Notes under the pieces: generated by a model
Database searches by the model: none
What the model saw: only the letters and a program-made list of their open reading frames with translations
Told to the model about the DNA's origin: nothing
Shown here: in pieces, positions 8,942-18,925 of the stretch
Position numbering within the stretch: position 1 is the stretch's first letter
Layout: each line of letters starts with the position of its first letter
Program-made: the position numbers and the translations under genes
Assembly: GCA_013041925.1 (NCBI GenBank)
Contig: JABDRB010000001.1
Coordinates: 98,325 to 162,324, forward strand
Source of the DNA: Akkermansiaceae bacterium
GTDB taxonomy: Bacteria > Verrucomicrobiota > Verrucomicrobiia > Verrucomicrobiales > Akkermansiaceae
Length of the DNA stretch: 64,000 bases
Direction of reading: 5' to 3'

Positions 8942-9565
8942 TTAGACCATCGGGACAAACTGCACGGCCATGTGTTCGGTTATTTCGATGTCACCGCGGG
9001 GTGTTTTTTGGTAGCATGTCAGTATTTGGCGTGGGCTATCGTGTGAGATAGGAAGGACTAGGCGGCCGTTGGGTTTGAGCTGTTTGAGGAGATTCTCCGG
9101 AACATGACGAGGGGCGCAGGAAACGAGGATGGCGTCGAATAACTTGTCGTCTGGCCAGCCAAGGTAGCCATCGCCACGGCGAGCGTCGATGTTGTCGATT
9201 CCCAGCGATTCAAAATGCCTCGCCGCCATTTCCGCCAATTCGGGGATACACTCCAGCGTGCAGACTTGTTTAGCGATCGAGGCGATGACTGCGGCCATAT
9301 AGCCACAGCCGGTTCCCACATCGAGCACGATCGATTCCCGCGTGATCTGGGCCAGCTCGATCATGGTCGCCACGATATACGGCTGTGAGATGGTTTGCCC
9401 ACGGCCGATGGGAAGCGGCCGGTCGTCGTAGGCATATTGCTTAAACTCGGGCGGAACGAATTGTTCACGCGGAACATGAGCCATGGCATCAAGTAGGTGA
9501 CGGTCACAGACACCTCGCGCCATTAAATGCTGATGCAGCATGGTTTCGACCGATGATTTCATCAT
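8942..9565 (-). CDS. pcm: Protein-L-isoaspartate O-methyltransferase
   Basis: 207 residues. It methylates isoaspartyl residues in damaged proteins using S-adenosylmethionine, starting their repair. The family signatures are in order: VPREQFVP, then GRGQTISQPYIVATMIEL (substrate-binding segment), the SAM loop VLDVGTGCGYMAAVIA, then the acidic TLECIPELAEMA, and GRLVLPI in the C-terminal part. Two adjacent ATG codons at 9565 and 9562 are equivalent starts. It is monocistronic and convergent with the Xer gene. The 225 nt upstream hold no recognised feature. Confidence 0.93.
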   Translation of the reverse strand: MMKSSVETMLHQHLMARGVCDRHLLDAMAHVPREQFVPPEFKQYAYDDRPLPIGRGQTISQPYIVATMIELAQITRESIVLDVGTGCGYMAAVIASIAKQVCTLECIPELAEMAARHFESLGIDNIDARRGDGYLGWPDDKLFDAILVSCAPRHVPENLLKQLKPNGRLVLPISHDSPRQILTCYQKTPRGDIEITEHMAVQFVPMV

Positions 9566-9790
9566 GCTAGGATAGCACGGGGAGCCTCACTTGTCCCCGA
9601 GATTTAAATCCGAGGAGAAACGCCAGAGCGGTTTAGCGGGGAAACCGTTAATGAGAGCGACTTTTTAAATATAGGCTTCACCTCGAGCAATGATCGATTA
9701 GCTTCACATCAAGCCGCACCTACCCTTCACCGCCGCTCAGAAATTTCTCTGATCATTATAAATGGACACCCACTCAACACGTTGAATTTC

Positions 9791-12190
9791 ATGAAAAAGT
9801 TCCTGACCCTTTCTCTTGCGCTACTCATAGTAGGCAAATCTGTCGCTGAGCCTAGCCACATCTCTGGCATCTACCCACATCTCGCCATGTTTAATGATGA
9901 GGGGGAGTGCGGCACGGGTGCCATGGTGCCGTGGGCAGATCGTCTTTGGGTCATCACATATGCCCCTCACATGCCCAAGGGGTCATCCGATCAACTCTAT
10001 GAGATCACACCAGATTTAAAACAAATCGTCAGGCCCGAGTCGATCGGCGGCACTCCTGCCAACCGTATGATTCACAAGGAGTCAGGTCAGCTATTCATCG
10101 GGCCCTACGCCATTGATGCCCAGCGCAAGGTGCAAGCAATCCCCTACGATCAAATGTTTGGCCGCCACACTGGACTGGCGCGTCACCTCACCAACCCAAC
10201 AGGAAAAGTAGTCTTCGCTACCATGGAGGAGGGCATTTACGAAGTGGATGTGGAAACCCTGACACCCACTGAACTGTGGGGTGACGAACAGGTAAAAAAA
10301 TCACCACGTAAGGCGGATCTCCCCGGCTATCACGGCAAAGGTTTTTACTCCGGACAGGGGGTTTATGTATACTCGAACAATGGCGAACATGGTGAGCTGG
10401 CAAGGACCCGACCTGAGACCCCGTCCGGCGTGCTCGCCGAGTGGAATGGCAAGGCAGATAAGTGGACTGTCGTTCGCCGCAACCAGTTTACCGAGGTCAC
10501 AGGGCCGGGTGGAATCAATGGAGGTTCTCACCCCGCCACCGACCCCATCTGGGCGGTCGGTTGGGACTATAAATCCCTGATCCTCGGCGTAAGAATGCCG
10601 AAAGACGGCTGGACGTTTTACCGCCTCCCGAAAGGCTCACACTCCTACGATGGCGCTCATGGCTGGAACACCGAGTGGCCGCGCATCCGCGAGATCGGCG
10701 AGGATGGCTACCTCATGACCATGCACGGCACGTTCTGGAAATTCCCCCAAACATTCACCCCGCAGAACTCCGCAGGCATTACCCCGCGTAGCAACTACCT
10801 CAAAGTCATCGGAGACTTCTGTCGTTGGAACGACCACATCGTTATGGGCTGCGATGACACCGCCAAAAACGAATTTCTCAACAAACGCAAAGCCAAGGGG
10901 CATATTGCTGCCCCCCAGTCGCAGTCCAACCTCTGGTTTGTCAAACCCGAGCAGCTTGATAACTTTGGGCCTCTTGTTGGGCGTGGTGCCGTCTGGGAAA
11001 ATGAAACGGTCCAAGCCAACCAGCCGTCCGACCCGTATCTCTTTTCTGGCTACGATTTACGTGCTTTGCACCTCAGTCACCAAGCGCAGATAGGCATCAC
11101 CTTCACCCTCGAAGTGGACCAATTGGGCGATGGCAACTGGACTCCGCTTAAAAAAATCAAAGTGCCCGCTAAGGGGTACACGTTCACCGCATTCAGCGCA
11201 GAGGAAACCGGCACATGGATCCGCATTTCCAGCGGTCATGATCTTCCCCAAGTCACTGCCGCCTTCACCTACCGGAACAACGATGGCCGCAGCGAAATGG
11301 CCGACTCACTTTTCAGTGGGCTCGCCACCACCAACCGGCTCACTGGCGGCCTCGTCCGTGCACGTGATAACAACAAACGCACACTCGCCTTCGCTGCCGT
11401 CGATGCTGCGGGTAACGACATTGGCTACTACGAGATGGGAGCCGACCTCACCCTCAAACGCACCACCGACCCCGACGCCCACGAGTTCACCAAGGAAAAA
11501 ACCGCCATTCCCACAGCCGCACTGACCGTCGACAACGCTTCCGTCATCTACACCGATGAACAAGGCAAGCGCTGGCGACTCCCCAAGGGCGAACTACCCG
11601 CCAAGCATCCTCTCGGGGCCTCACGTATTGCTCGGGAAGTCGCCACCGAGCGTGATCTCCTCAATGCCCACGGAACGTTCTACGAGCTGCCCGCACGCAA
11701 CGCCGGTGGCATTGGCAAGCTCCGCGCGATCGCCACCCATAACCGCTACATCCACGACTTCTGTTCCTACCGTGGCCTGTTCATCATGTCCGGCATCGCG
11801 ACGGATACAAACGGTGAACACATCATTAGGTCAGACGATGGCAAAACAGCTCTCTGGGCTGGCACCATCGATGACATCTGGAAAATGGGCAAACCCCGCG
11901 GAAAAGGGGGGCCATGGCTCGATACACCCGTCAAGGCCGGAGAACCATCCGACCCGTATCTCATGACCGGCTACGATCAGAAAGTCATCCAACTCCGCTC
12001 CAGCGAAAACTCGAAGATCACCGCCCAGGTGGACCTCACAGGATCGGGCAACTGGGTCGACTACCCATCTTTCGAGTTAGAAAAAAACCAGACCATCGTG
12101 CACGAGTTCCCCGCAGCATTCCAAGCCTACTGGATCCGTTTTGTTTCCGATACGGATGCCCGGGTCAGCACCCAACTGCTCTACCGTTGA
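9791..12190 (+). CDS. Secreted protein of unknown function with internal duplication
   Basis: 799 residues from the ATG at 9791, chosen because it begins a signal peptide (MKKFLTLSLALLIVGKSVA); a TTG nine bases earlier is possible. I do not recognise the family. The first 310 residues have strand-rich repeats reminiscent of a beta-propeller. A unit of about 180 residues then occurs twice, at roughly 312-500 and 626-799. Both copies begin with HGTF(W/Y), continue with R(S/H)..NY-like text, then DFC and a glycine-rich strand, and later show EPSDPYL or QPSDPYL followed by GYD and a G(D/S)GNW strand. The end of each unit resembles a carbohydrate-binding beta-sandwich (WIR(I/F)). The setting upstream of acetylesterase and sulfatase genes suggests a role outside the cytoplasm in polysaccharide use, which is inference. 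Confidence 0.75.
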   Translation: MKKFLTLSLALLIVGKSVAEPSHISGIYPHLAMFNDEGECGTGAMVPWADRLWVITYAPHMPKGSSDQLYEITPDLKQIVRPESIGGTPANRMIHKESGQLFIGPYAIDAQRKVQAIPYDQMFGRHTGLARHLTNPTGKVVFATMEEGIYEVDVETLTPTELWGDEQVKKSPRKADLPGYHGKGFYSGQGVYVYSNNGEHGELARTRPETPSGVLAEWNGKADKWTVVRRNQFTEVTGPGGINGGSHPATDPIWAVGWDYKSLILGVRMPKDGWTFYRLPKGSHSYDGAHGWNTEWPRIREIGEDGYLMTMHGTFWKFPQTFTPQNSAGITPRSNYLKVIGDFCRWNDHIVMGCDDTAKNEFLNKRKAKGHIAAPQSQSNLWFVKPEQLDNFGPLVGRGAVWENETVQANQPSDPYLFSGYDLRALHLSHQAQIGITFTLEVDQLGDGNWTPLKKIKVPAKGYTFTAFSAEETGTWIRISSGHDLPQVTAAFTYRNNDGRSEMADSLFSGLATTNRLTGGLVRARDNNKRTLAFAAVDAAGNDIGYYEMGADLTLKRTTDPDAHEFTKEKTAIPTAALTVDNASVIYTDEQGKRWRLPKGELPAKHPLGASRIAREVATERDLLNAHGTFYELPARNAGGIGKLRAIATHNRYIHDFCSYRGLFIMSGIATDTNGEHIIRSDDGKTALWAGTIDDIWKMGKPRGKGGPWLDTPVKAGEPSDPYLMTGYDQKVIQLRSSENSKITAQVDLTGSGNWVDYPSFELEKNQTIVHEFPAAFQAYWIRFVSDTDARVSTQLLYR

Positions 12191-12284
12191 GCGACGTCCC
12201 CAGTTTCATCGTATCAGATGCTGAGTAGGATTTTTCGTGAAAGATTCGCACCTATCGCGCCTTATACATAACACCAGATAATCT

Positions 12285-13826
12285 ATGAACCACATCAATT
12301 CATCACTCATCGGAACAAGTTTTCTCATCGCTCTGACATCCGTCGCCACAGCAGAAATTCAGATGCCCGCATTCTTTTCAGACAAAATGGTCCTGCAACA
12401 AGAAACTGCGGCCAAAGTCTGGGGCAGCGCCGACGCGAATCAAAAAGTAAAAGTCAGCTTCGCCGGTCAGTCCCTCACCACCTCAAGCAACGCGGAGGGA
12501 AAATGGAGGATTGAGTTCACAGGACTGAAAGCTTCTAAAAATGGAAGCTCGCTTACGATCGAAGCCGGAAAAGATACCCACGCCATCCATGATGTGCTCG
12601 TCGGAGAAGTCTGGCTCGCAAGTGGACAGTCGAACATGGAATGGAAGGTGTCAGGCACAGCCAGCAAGCCATCAATCGCCACAGACAACGACGACCTACT
12701 CCGTGTCTACGTTTCAGGTAACACCACATCCGCCAAGCCATCCACAGACTTTCCCGGCACATGGAAAGCAACCAAACCGGAAAATACGGGCAGTTTCACT
12801 GCAGTCGGTTATGAGTTCGCCAAGTCACTTCGTGAAAAACTCGATGTCCCCGTCGGTGTGATCGAGTGCTCATGGGGAGGAAAGCCCGTGCAATCATTTA
12901 TCAGCGATGAAGCGCTGAAGGCCTGCCCTGAAGCCAAACCAATGCTCGACCATAAGTCAGCCGCAGTCAGCAACTACGACCCCGCAAAAGCCAAAGAAAA
13001 TTATGAGGCGCGAATGAAAAAATGGAAGGTGGCCGATGCCCAATGGAAGACGGAGAAAAAAGGAAAACGTCCGAGGGAGCCAAGAAAGCCACGGCATCCA
13101 GCCTTAGCCGCTAACATGCCCTCTGCCATCTACAATGGCATGATTGCACCCCTCGTCGGTTACGGGTCACGGGGTGCCATCTGGTACCAGGGAGAATCCA
13201 ATGCCAGAGGGTCACAAGCCATGGCATACGGTGAACTCCTCGAATGCCTAATCCAAGATTGGCGCAAGCGCTGGGGCACCAATCTCTCCTTCTACTACGT
13301 GCAGCTTGCCAACTTCGAGAAATGGGGTGACAAGCAGGCATGGGTGAACGTGCAGGATGAAATGCGCCGCTTGCTCGACGACAGTAACTCAAAAACGGGA
13401 CACATTGGCATGGCGACCATCAACGACATCGGCGCACCGATGAACATTCACCCAAAGAATAAAAAAGACGTCGGTCAGCGGCTCGCCCGATGGGCGCTGA
13501 ACCAAGATTACGGCATGAAAGACGTTGTTGTTTCCGGCCCACTTTACAAGTCACATGGAACTAAAGGCAATGCGGTCATTGTCGAGTTCGACCACGCCAA
13601 TGGACTCAAGTCTCGTGACGGCAAAGCGCTTGGCTCATTTGAAATCGCCGGCGCGGATAACCAGTGGAAGCCAGCTCAAGCAATGATCGCCGGGAACACT
13701 GTGGTCGTGAGGAACAAGGACATCAGCAAGCCTACCCAAGCTCGCTACGCTTGGAAAATCAACCCAACGGCCGCCAACCTGGTCAACGGCGAAGGCCTTC
13801 CAACCAGCTGCTTCACCACACCCTAA
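12285..13826 (+). CDS. Sialate O-acetylesterase-type SGNH esterase (secreted)
   Basis: 513 residues with a signal peptide ending near VATA (residue 23). An N-terminal beta-sandwich (about 27-105) is followed by the SGNH/SASA domain. The nucleophile Ser116 lies in LASGQSNMEW, the conserved GAIWYQGESNA stands about 300 residues in, and the Asp/His pair lies in NDIGAPMNIHPKNK. The family removes O-acetyl groups from sugars; the true substrate need not be sialic acid. A lysine/arginine-rich insertion around residues 235-275 (KKGKRPREPRKPRHP) separates the two halves of the domain, as in many verrucomicrobial homologues. The sulfatase gene starts 9 nt after the stop, so the two are almost certainly co-transcribed. 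Confidence 0.9.
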   Translation: MNHINSSLIGTSFLIALTSVATAEIQMPAFFSDKMVLQQETAAKVWGSADANQKVKVSFAGQSLTTSSNAEGKWRIEFTGLKASKNGSSLTIEAGKDTHAIHDVLVGEVWLASGQSNMEWKVSGTASKPSIATDNDDLLRVYVSGNTTSAKPSTDFPGTWKATKPENTGSFTAVGYEFAKSLREKLDVPVGVIECSWGGKPVQSFISDEALKACPEAKPMLDHKSAAVSNYDPAKAKENYEARMKKWKVADAQWKTEKKGKRPREPRKPRHPALAANMPSAIYNGMIAPLVGYGSRGAIWYQGESNARGSQAMAYGELLECLIQDWRKRWGTNLSFYYVQLANFEKWGDKQAWVNVQDEMRRLLDDSNSKTGHIGMATINDIGAPMNIHPKNKKDVGQRLARWALNQDYGMKDVVVSGPLYKSHGTKGNAVIVEFDHANGLKSRDGKALGSFEIAGADNQWKPAQAMIAGNTVVVRNKDISKPTQARYAWKINPTAANLVNGEGLPTSCFTTP

Positions 13827-13835
13827 AACAAATTC

Positions 13836-15194
13836 ATGCCATCATCCTTCCTCGCCATTCTTATCTGGTGTTTTGTAGCCGCCACGGCGGACGGCGATGC
13901 CCCAGTAAAGCGGCAGGGGGGACAAGCAGAAGCATCTAAAAAGCCCAACGTTATCTTCATCATGGCCGATGACCTCGGCTATGGTGATATCTCTTGCTAC
14001 GGCAGCAAAGCCATCAACACCCCGCATATTGACGCGCTTGCTAGCACAGGAGTGAAATGCACCGACTATCATTCCAACGGTGCGGTTTGCTCCCCCACCC
14101 GAGCCGCTCTGATGACGGGTCGCTATCAGCAGCGCGCTGGCGTCCCCGGTGTGATCACTGCCAAAAGCCACCGCCACACAGGCCTACCACTCAAGGAGTG
14201 GACCATGGGTGAAGCCATGAAAGAACGCGGCTACCAGACCGCCATGTTTGGTAAATGGCACCTCGGATATGACCCCAAGTTCAACCCCGTCAAACAAGGT
14301 TTTGATGAGTTTAAGGGTTTTGTTTCGGGCAACGTCGATTACCATCGGCATATTGATCAGGAAGGATACTTCGATTGGTGGCAGCAGGATAAGCTCAAGG
14401 ATGACCCCGGCTATATCACTGATCTTATCACCGACTATGCGGTCGATTTTATTCGTCGAAAAAAAGACAAGCCGTTCTGCCTGATCATCAATCACGGTGC
14501 ACCTCATTACCCGATTCAGGGCAGAAAAACTCCCGGCTTTCGCGTGACAGGCAAATCCAAAAAACAACAATCCAGACTCAAATTGGACGCCCCCAAAGCG
14601 ATCTACAAGGAAATGATCGAGGTGATGGACGAGGGAGTTGGGGAAATTGTCAGAGAATTGGATCAACTGGGCATACGCGAAAACACCCTGATCATATTCA
14701 CCTCTGATAACGGCCCCGCCAGTATGGGATCCGCTGGTGTTTTCCGTGGCAAAAAAGGCCAAGTTTATGAAGGCGGCCACCGCGTGGCTGGTGTCTTCAA
14801 CTGGCCCGCTCAGCTTCCTTCGGGCACGGAATGCCACGCCCCCATCCTTTGCATGGATATGCTCCCTACCTTCGTGACTATCGCGGGAGGAATGCTCGAC
14901 CCGAAACGAAAACTCGACGGGATCAACATCATCGACGCACTTAAAGGAAAAGCCATCAAACGTAAGCCACTCTTTTGGCAGCACGGCAAAGGGACCGCCG
15001 TTCGTGACGGTCAATGGAAACTCGTCCATGTAGGTGAAAAATGGGAACTCTACAATCTGGCCAACGACATTTCTGAAAAACACAATCTTGCCGTAAAGCA
15101 CCCTGAGAAGGTCGCGCGGCTCAATGAGTTGATTGCTGCTTGGCAAACTTCCGTCAGCCAGTCATACCACATGCATCAATCGTTTAAAAATTGA
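13836..15194 (+). CDS. Arylsulfatase-family sulfatase (secreted, type I FGly)
   Basis: 452 residues with an N-terminal signal peptide. The metal-binding aspartates are in IMADDLGYGDISCYG (residues 42-56). The modified cysteine Cys85 is in CSPTRAALMTGRYQQRAG, the type I formylglycine motif C-x-P-x-R, so it needs a formylglycine-generating enzyme encoded elsewhere. KWHLGYD, NHGAPHYP and FTSDNGP complete the active site. It hydrolyses sulfate esters, probably on algal or other sulfated glycans; the exact substrate cannot be read from sequence. Position between two acetylesterase genes suggests stripping of both acetyl and sulfate groups from the same polymer. Confidence 0.94.
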   Translation: MPSSFLAILIWCFVAATADGDAPVKRQGGQAEASKKPNVIFIMADDLGYGDISCYGSKAINTPHIDALASTGVKCTDYHSNGAVCSPTRAALMTGRYQQRAGVPGVITAKSHRHTGLPLKEWTMGEAMKERGYQTAMFGKWHLGYDPKFNPVKQGFDEFKGFVSGNVDYHRHIDQEGYFDWWQQDKLKDDPGYITDLITDYAVDFIRRKKDKPFCLIINHGAPHYPIQGRKTPGFRVTGKSKKQQSRLKLDAPKAIYKEMIEVMDEGVGEIVRELDQLGIRENTLIIFTSDNGPASMGSAGVFRGKKGQVYEGGHRVAGVFNWPAQLPSGTECHAPILCMDMLPTFVTIAGGMLDPKRKLDGINIIDALKGKAIKRKPLFWQHGKGTAVRDGQWKLVHVGEKWELYNLANDISEKHNLAVKHPEKVARLNELIAAWQTSVSQSYHMHQSFKN

Positions 15195-15263
15195 TCGGCT
15201 CCCGACTCGGTCGCCTGACCTTTTTTATCCTCAAACACACCCTAACCATTACCATCGAAACCT

Positions 15264-16244
15264 ATGAAAACCACAACACTTCTGCTCACCTTCGCCTTGA
15301 TGTTTACCTCCGTGCTGTCTGCGGCACCCGCCACGCAGAAGGCGAACGGCAAACTCAAAGTCTTCATTCTTGCCGGTCAGTCGAATATGGTAGGTTTCGG
15401 CCAAGTCGAAGGCGATAAGCCCGGCACGATGGAAACTTGCCTGAAGGAAAACCCAGATGCTTACGGAAAACTCGTCGACAAAAAAGGCGCTCCCGTGACG
15501 CGCGACGACGTATGGTTGGTTAATCTCTCCTACGCGGACAAAGCCAAGCAAGGTTGGTTGACGACGGGCTTCGGTGCCACGGATGGACACATCGGACCCG
15601 AATACGCATTTGGATTTGCCGTTGGTGATTACTATGAGGATCCGGTTTTACTGATCAAATGCGCCTGGGGTGGCCGCTCGCTCAATCACAATTTTCTACC
15701 TCCCAGTGCGGCGGATTACCCGAAACCGCAAAAGGATGGAGACAAAGGGTATCAATACGCTGAGACCATCCGGATCACCCAAGAGATCATCAACAACATC
15801 AAGACCTACTTTCCGAAATACAAGGGCAAGGGTTATGAGGTTGTCGGTTTCGGTTGGCATCAGGGATGGAATGACCGGATCGATCAAAAGGCCGTCGATG
15901 CCTACGAAGAAAATCTCGTGCACCTCATCAAAGACCTCCGCAAAGATATCGGCGTCAAGGACCTGCCATTCGTGATTGCCAACTCGGGTTTCGACGGCTG
16001 GGACATCAACAAGCGCTATCGCGCTAAAGTTGAAAAACACCTCAATGCCCAGCTTGCTGTGGCCAATGTGAAAAAATATCCCAGCTTCAATGGCAATGTG
16101 GCGGCGGTCGAAACCCGCGACTTCTGGCGCCCGAGCTCGAAGTCACCCTCAAAGCAAGGCTTCCACTGGTCACGCAACTGGGAGACCTACTACCTCATCG
16201 GCAAACATATGGGCCAAGCGATCACTGGGCTGGCTGGCCAGTAG
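15264..16244 (+). CDS. Secreted carbohydrate acetylesterase, SASA/CE6-like
   Basis: 326 residues with a signal peptide (FALMFTSVLSA). The single-domain SGNH fold has its nucleophile Ser40 in FILAGQSNMVG, the oxyanion-region CAWGGRSL, and GFGWHQGWND as the block that precedes the third motif. The catalytic His is probably in the C-terminal HWSRNWETYY. It differs from the larger esterase upstream by lacking the beta-sandwich domain. Members deacetylate xylan or other acetylated sugars. It lies 69 nt after the sulfatase on the same strand and may belong to the same transcript. The ABC-F gene converges 35 nt downstream. Confidence 0.87.
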   Translation: MKTTTLLLTFALMFTSVLSAAPATQKANGKLKVFILAGQSNMVGFGQVEGDKPGTMETCLKENPDAYGKLVDKKGAPVTRDDVWLVNLSYADKAKQGWLTTGFGATDGHIGPEYAFGFAVGDYYEDPVLLIKCAWGGRSLNHNFLPPSAADYPKPQKDGDKGYQYAETIRITQEIINNIKTYFPKYKGKGYEVVGFGWHQGWNDRIDQKAVDAYEENLVHLIKDLRKDIGVKDLPFVIANSGFDGWDINKRYRAKVEKHLNAQLAVANVKKYPSFNGNVAAVETRDFWRPSSKSPSKQGFHWSRNWETYYLIGKHMGQAITGLAGQ

Positions 16245-16279
16245 TCGCGGAATGCGCTGGCGTGATTTCCGCTGCAGCT

Positions 16280-17884
16280 CTACGCCGTGACCGACCCGCG
16301 GCTGTCGTCGAGGCCGGATTTTTCCAGGTAGTAATCGTAACCGCCGGCGTAGCGGGTGAGTTTGCCGTTATCGACGTGGAGCGTTGTCTCTGCGAGGTTC
16401 TTGATGAAGTGAACGTCGTGGGAGATGAAGACGAGCGTCCCCTCGTAGTGTTTCAGTGCCTGCAGCAGGGCCTCGATGGAAATGATATCGAGGTGGGTTG
16501 TCGGCTCGTCCATGAGCAGGAGGTTGGGTGGGTTAACCAAGAACTTAACCAGATTGAGTCGGGATTTTTCACCTCCGGAGAGGACACGGATTTTTTTATG
16601 CACGTCCGCGCGGCGGAAAAGGAACGAGCCGAGGATGGAGCGGGCTTCATCTTCGCGCATATCACCGCCGCTGGCCATGACCTCCTCAAGCACGGTGTTG
16701 GCTTCGTTCATCGACTCTGTCCGGTGCTGCGAGTAGTAACCGAGCTGCGTATTGAACCCAGCCTTGCGCGTGCCACTCTGAAATTCGAGCTGACCGGCGA
16801 GAATTTTGAGCAGGGTTGATTTACCGGCACCATTCGGGCCGACGAGCACCATGCGGTCGCCACGCTCGATGGTGAGATCAAGGCTTTCGTAGATCACCTT
16901 TTCACCATAGGCCATGTGGACTTTTTCCAGTTCGATGACTTTTTGATTCGACCGTTTAGGCTGGGGGAAATTGAATTTGAACACCTTGCGCGGAGCAATC
17001 GGCTTCGGCAGCCGATTCATTTTCTCGAGTTGCTTGACCCGGCTCTGCACCTGCGCGGCTTTCGAGGTGACCGAACGGAATCGGTCGATAAACTCCTGGA
17101 CGCGTTCGATTTCTTTGTTTTGGTTCCGGTAAGCCTGCACCTTCTGGGTGTAGCGTTTATTGCGCTGCTCAAGGTAGGAGGTGTAGTTGCCGGTGTAGGA
17201 AATCAGCTGCTCCTCATCGATTTCGTAAACGGTTTCGATCAAGGCATCCATGAAATCGCGATCGTGCGAGATCATCAGCATCGCGCCTGGGTAGTTCAGC
17301 AGGTAACGTTGAAGCCAGACAAGGGCGGTGAGGTCAAGGTGGTTCGTGGGCTCATCCAGCATCAGGAGATCAGGCTCCATGACAAGGAGTTGCGCAAGGT
17401 GGGCGCGCATGATCCAGCCGCCTGAAAATTCGGGGGCAGGCGAGTCAAAGGCATCCGACGCGAAGCCGAGACCGGCGAGGATTTTTTTGGCCTTGGGTTC
17501 GAGTTGGTAGCCGTTGGCGGCATCAAAAACGTCTTGCGCCTTGTGGTAGTCACCGCTGTCGGTGGTGCCAGCGGCTTCATGTTCGCGCATGGTTCGGATG
17601 GCCTGGGTAAGCTCGGGCGTGATACTGATGGCGATTTCGAGAATTGTCTCGTCACCAGGGTCGCCAGCTTCTTGGGCGAGGTATCCGGTGATGGCGTAAT
17701 CGTCGACTTCGACGCTGCCTGTATCTGCATCCACTTCCTTGAGGATCATTTTAAACAGGGTGGACTTGCCAGCGCCATTAGGGCCGACGAGTGCGACACG
17801 TTCGCCCCAGTTGATGGTCATATCCGCGTTCTCAAAGAGAGTGCGGCCGCCGATGGTTTTGGTGAGTTTTCGAATGATGAGCAC
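16280..17884 (-). CDS. ABC-F family ATPase (translation-factor type)
   Basis: 534 residues, soluble, with two ATP-binding cassettes and no membrane segment. Cassette 1 has GPNGAGKST (about 36-44), signature FSGGWIMR and LDEPTNHLD; cassette 2 has GPNGAGKST (about 350), LSGGEKSRL and MDEPTTHLD. Between them lies a charged helical linker (about 240-320, IERVQEFIDRFRSVTSKAAQVQSR), the P-site-tRNA interaction motif of ABC-F proteins that act on ribosomes (EttA, Uup, YheS type). The second LDEPT(T/N)HLD has Thr instead of Asn. The subgroup cannot be fixed from sequence alone. It stands between carbohydrate genes without apparent functional link. Confidence 0.9.
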   Translation of the reverse strand: MLIIRKLTKTIGGRTLFENADMTINWGERVALVGPNGAGKSTLFKMILKEVDADTGSVEVDDYAITGYLAQEAGDPGDETILEIAISITPELTQAIRTMREHEAAGTTDSGDYHKAQDVFDAANGYQLEPKAKKILAGLGFASDAFDSPAPEFSGGWIMRAHLAQLLVMEPDLLMLDEPTNHLDLTALVWLQRYLLNYPGAMLMISHDRDFMDALIETVYEIDEEQLISYTGNYTSYLEQRNKRYTQKVQAYRNQNKEIERVQEFIDRFRSVTSKAAQVQSRVKQLEKMNRLPKPIAPRKVFKFNFPQPKRSNQKVIELEKVHMAYGEKVIYESLDLTIERGDRMVLVGPNGAGKSTLLKILAGQLEFQSGTRKAGFNTQLGYYSQHRTESMNEANTVLEEVMASGGDMREDEARSILGSFLFRRADVHKKIRVLSGGEKSRLNLVKFLVNPPNLLLMDEPTTHLDIISIEALLQALKHYEGTLVFISHDVHFIKNLAETTLHVDNGKLTRYAGGYDYYLEKSGLDDSRGSVTA

Positions 17885-18018
17885 GCGGGGTGATTACCTT
17901 AAAATAGGTATTTGTCACCCCTAAAGCAGGAAGATTTGAGACATAAGTCTCTAGGTATCAGGTGAAAAGCTGTCAGGTTTTCAGGACCTAGAGGCATCGG
18001 TTGTGCCACGGAGGTGAG

Positions 18019-18687
18019 TTACTTAAGCTCCTTGATTTTGATGTTTTTCCAAGCCACTGAAAATGGCCCGCGGAGCCCGACGCTGTGGACTTGGAGGCCA
18101 AAAAATCCTTTCGGGTGGGATTTGAAGCCGACAGGGTCGTTGAGGTCGATGATCGCGTTGCCGTTGATCCATACTTGGATGCGAGGGCCTTGGGCAACCA
18201 CGCGGTAGTGGTTCCAAGCGCCGTCTTTGAAGTGCTTGTGTGGCTTGCGCTGAGCGTTGGGGACGAGCCAATCGCGACTTGTCGCCTCGCCATAGATGTA
18301 ACCGGCTTCGCCGCCGCCTTTGATCTCAGTGGCTTCGATCTCGACCTGCGGGCCGTTGACACGACCATTGGGTTTGTCGCCATGGGTGCGCGACCGGATT
18401 TGAACGCCAGAGTTGAGTGCGTTGTCGACCTTGACATCGAACTCGAGTTCAAAGTCACCATAAATTTGATCGGAGCAGAGAAAGGAGTTCGGGCTGACCT
18501 TGGCGGTGGTGCCGACAATGGTGCCGTCTTTGACCACATAGCTCGCCCTGCCGTTTTTCTGAGTCCAGCCATGAAGTGTCTTGCCATCAAAGAGGCTGGT
18601 CCACTCCGTCGCTTGATCGTTATGGTGGCCAGCTTGAACAGCCGATGTGAGCAGGGCAGCACTGAGCAGGGTGAAAAGAGTTTTCAT
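18019..18687 (-). CDS. Secreted DUF1080 (3-keto-disaccharide hydrolase-like) protein
   Basis: 222 residues from the ATG at 18687, where a signal peptide begins (MKTLFTLLSAALLTSAVQA); the open frame continues further upstream but without domain content. The mature protein is one concanavalin-like beta-jelly-roll of the DUF1080 family: WTSLFDGKTLHGW at the N-terminus, YGDFELEFDVKV, NSGVQIRSR, and GFFGLQVHS at the end. Some members hydrolyse 3-keto-glycosides made by secreted oxidoreductases; others only bind sugars. The family is strongly expanded in Planctomycetes and Verrucomicrobia. It is monocistronic and divergent from the TIM-barrel-like gene. Confidence 0.9.
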   Translation of the reverse strand: MKTLFTLLSAALLTSAVQAGHHNDQATEWTSLFDGKTLHGWTQKNGRASYVVKDGTIVGTTAKVSPNSFLCSDQIYGDFELEFDVKVDNALNSGVQIRSRTHGDKPNGRVNGPQVEIEATEIKGGGEAGYIYGEATSRDWLVPNAQRKPHKHFKDGAWNHYRVVAQGPRIQVWINGNAIIDLNDPVGFKSHPKGFFGLQVHSVGLRGPFSVAWKNIKIKELK

Positions 18688-18925
18688 GTGGATGGGAATA
18701 CGGCCCCGCATCACGTGATCTTTCACCGCCCCTCCCAGTGCGCCGGGCATTCTTTTATTTTTGTTTGTGGCCTTGATTTGGGGAAGCGCAGGCATGAATG
18801 AAACCCAAATTACCCTTGATAAGCAGAGATCTAAGGATTTAATCGGAGTGCGATCAGGTAACCGTCTTAGCGGTTTTGAAATGCGGCTGAAACGATTTGC
18901 TGAGAAAACATAAAGTAATAAAAAT

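Noticed and set aside
9566..9790. Riboswitch upstream of the duplicated secreted protein
   Set aside because: Some small inverted repeats are present, but no known riboswitch consensus could be recognised.
14184..15146. 320-codon open frame opposite the sulfatase gene
   Set aside because: It is the antisense shadow of a clear sulfatase with intact active-site motifs; its own translation shows no family pattern.
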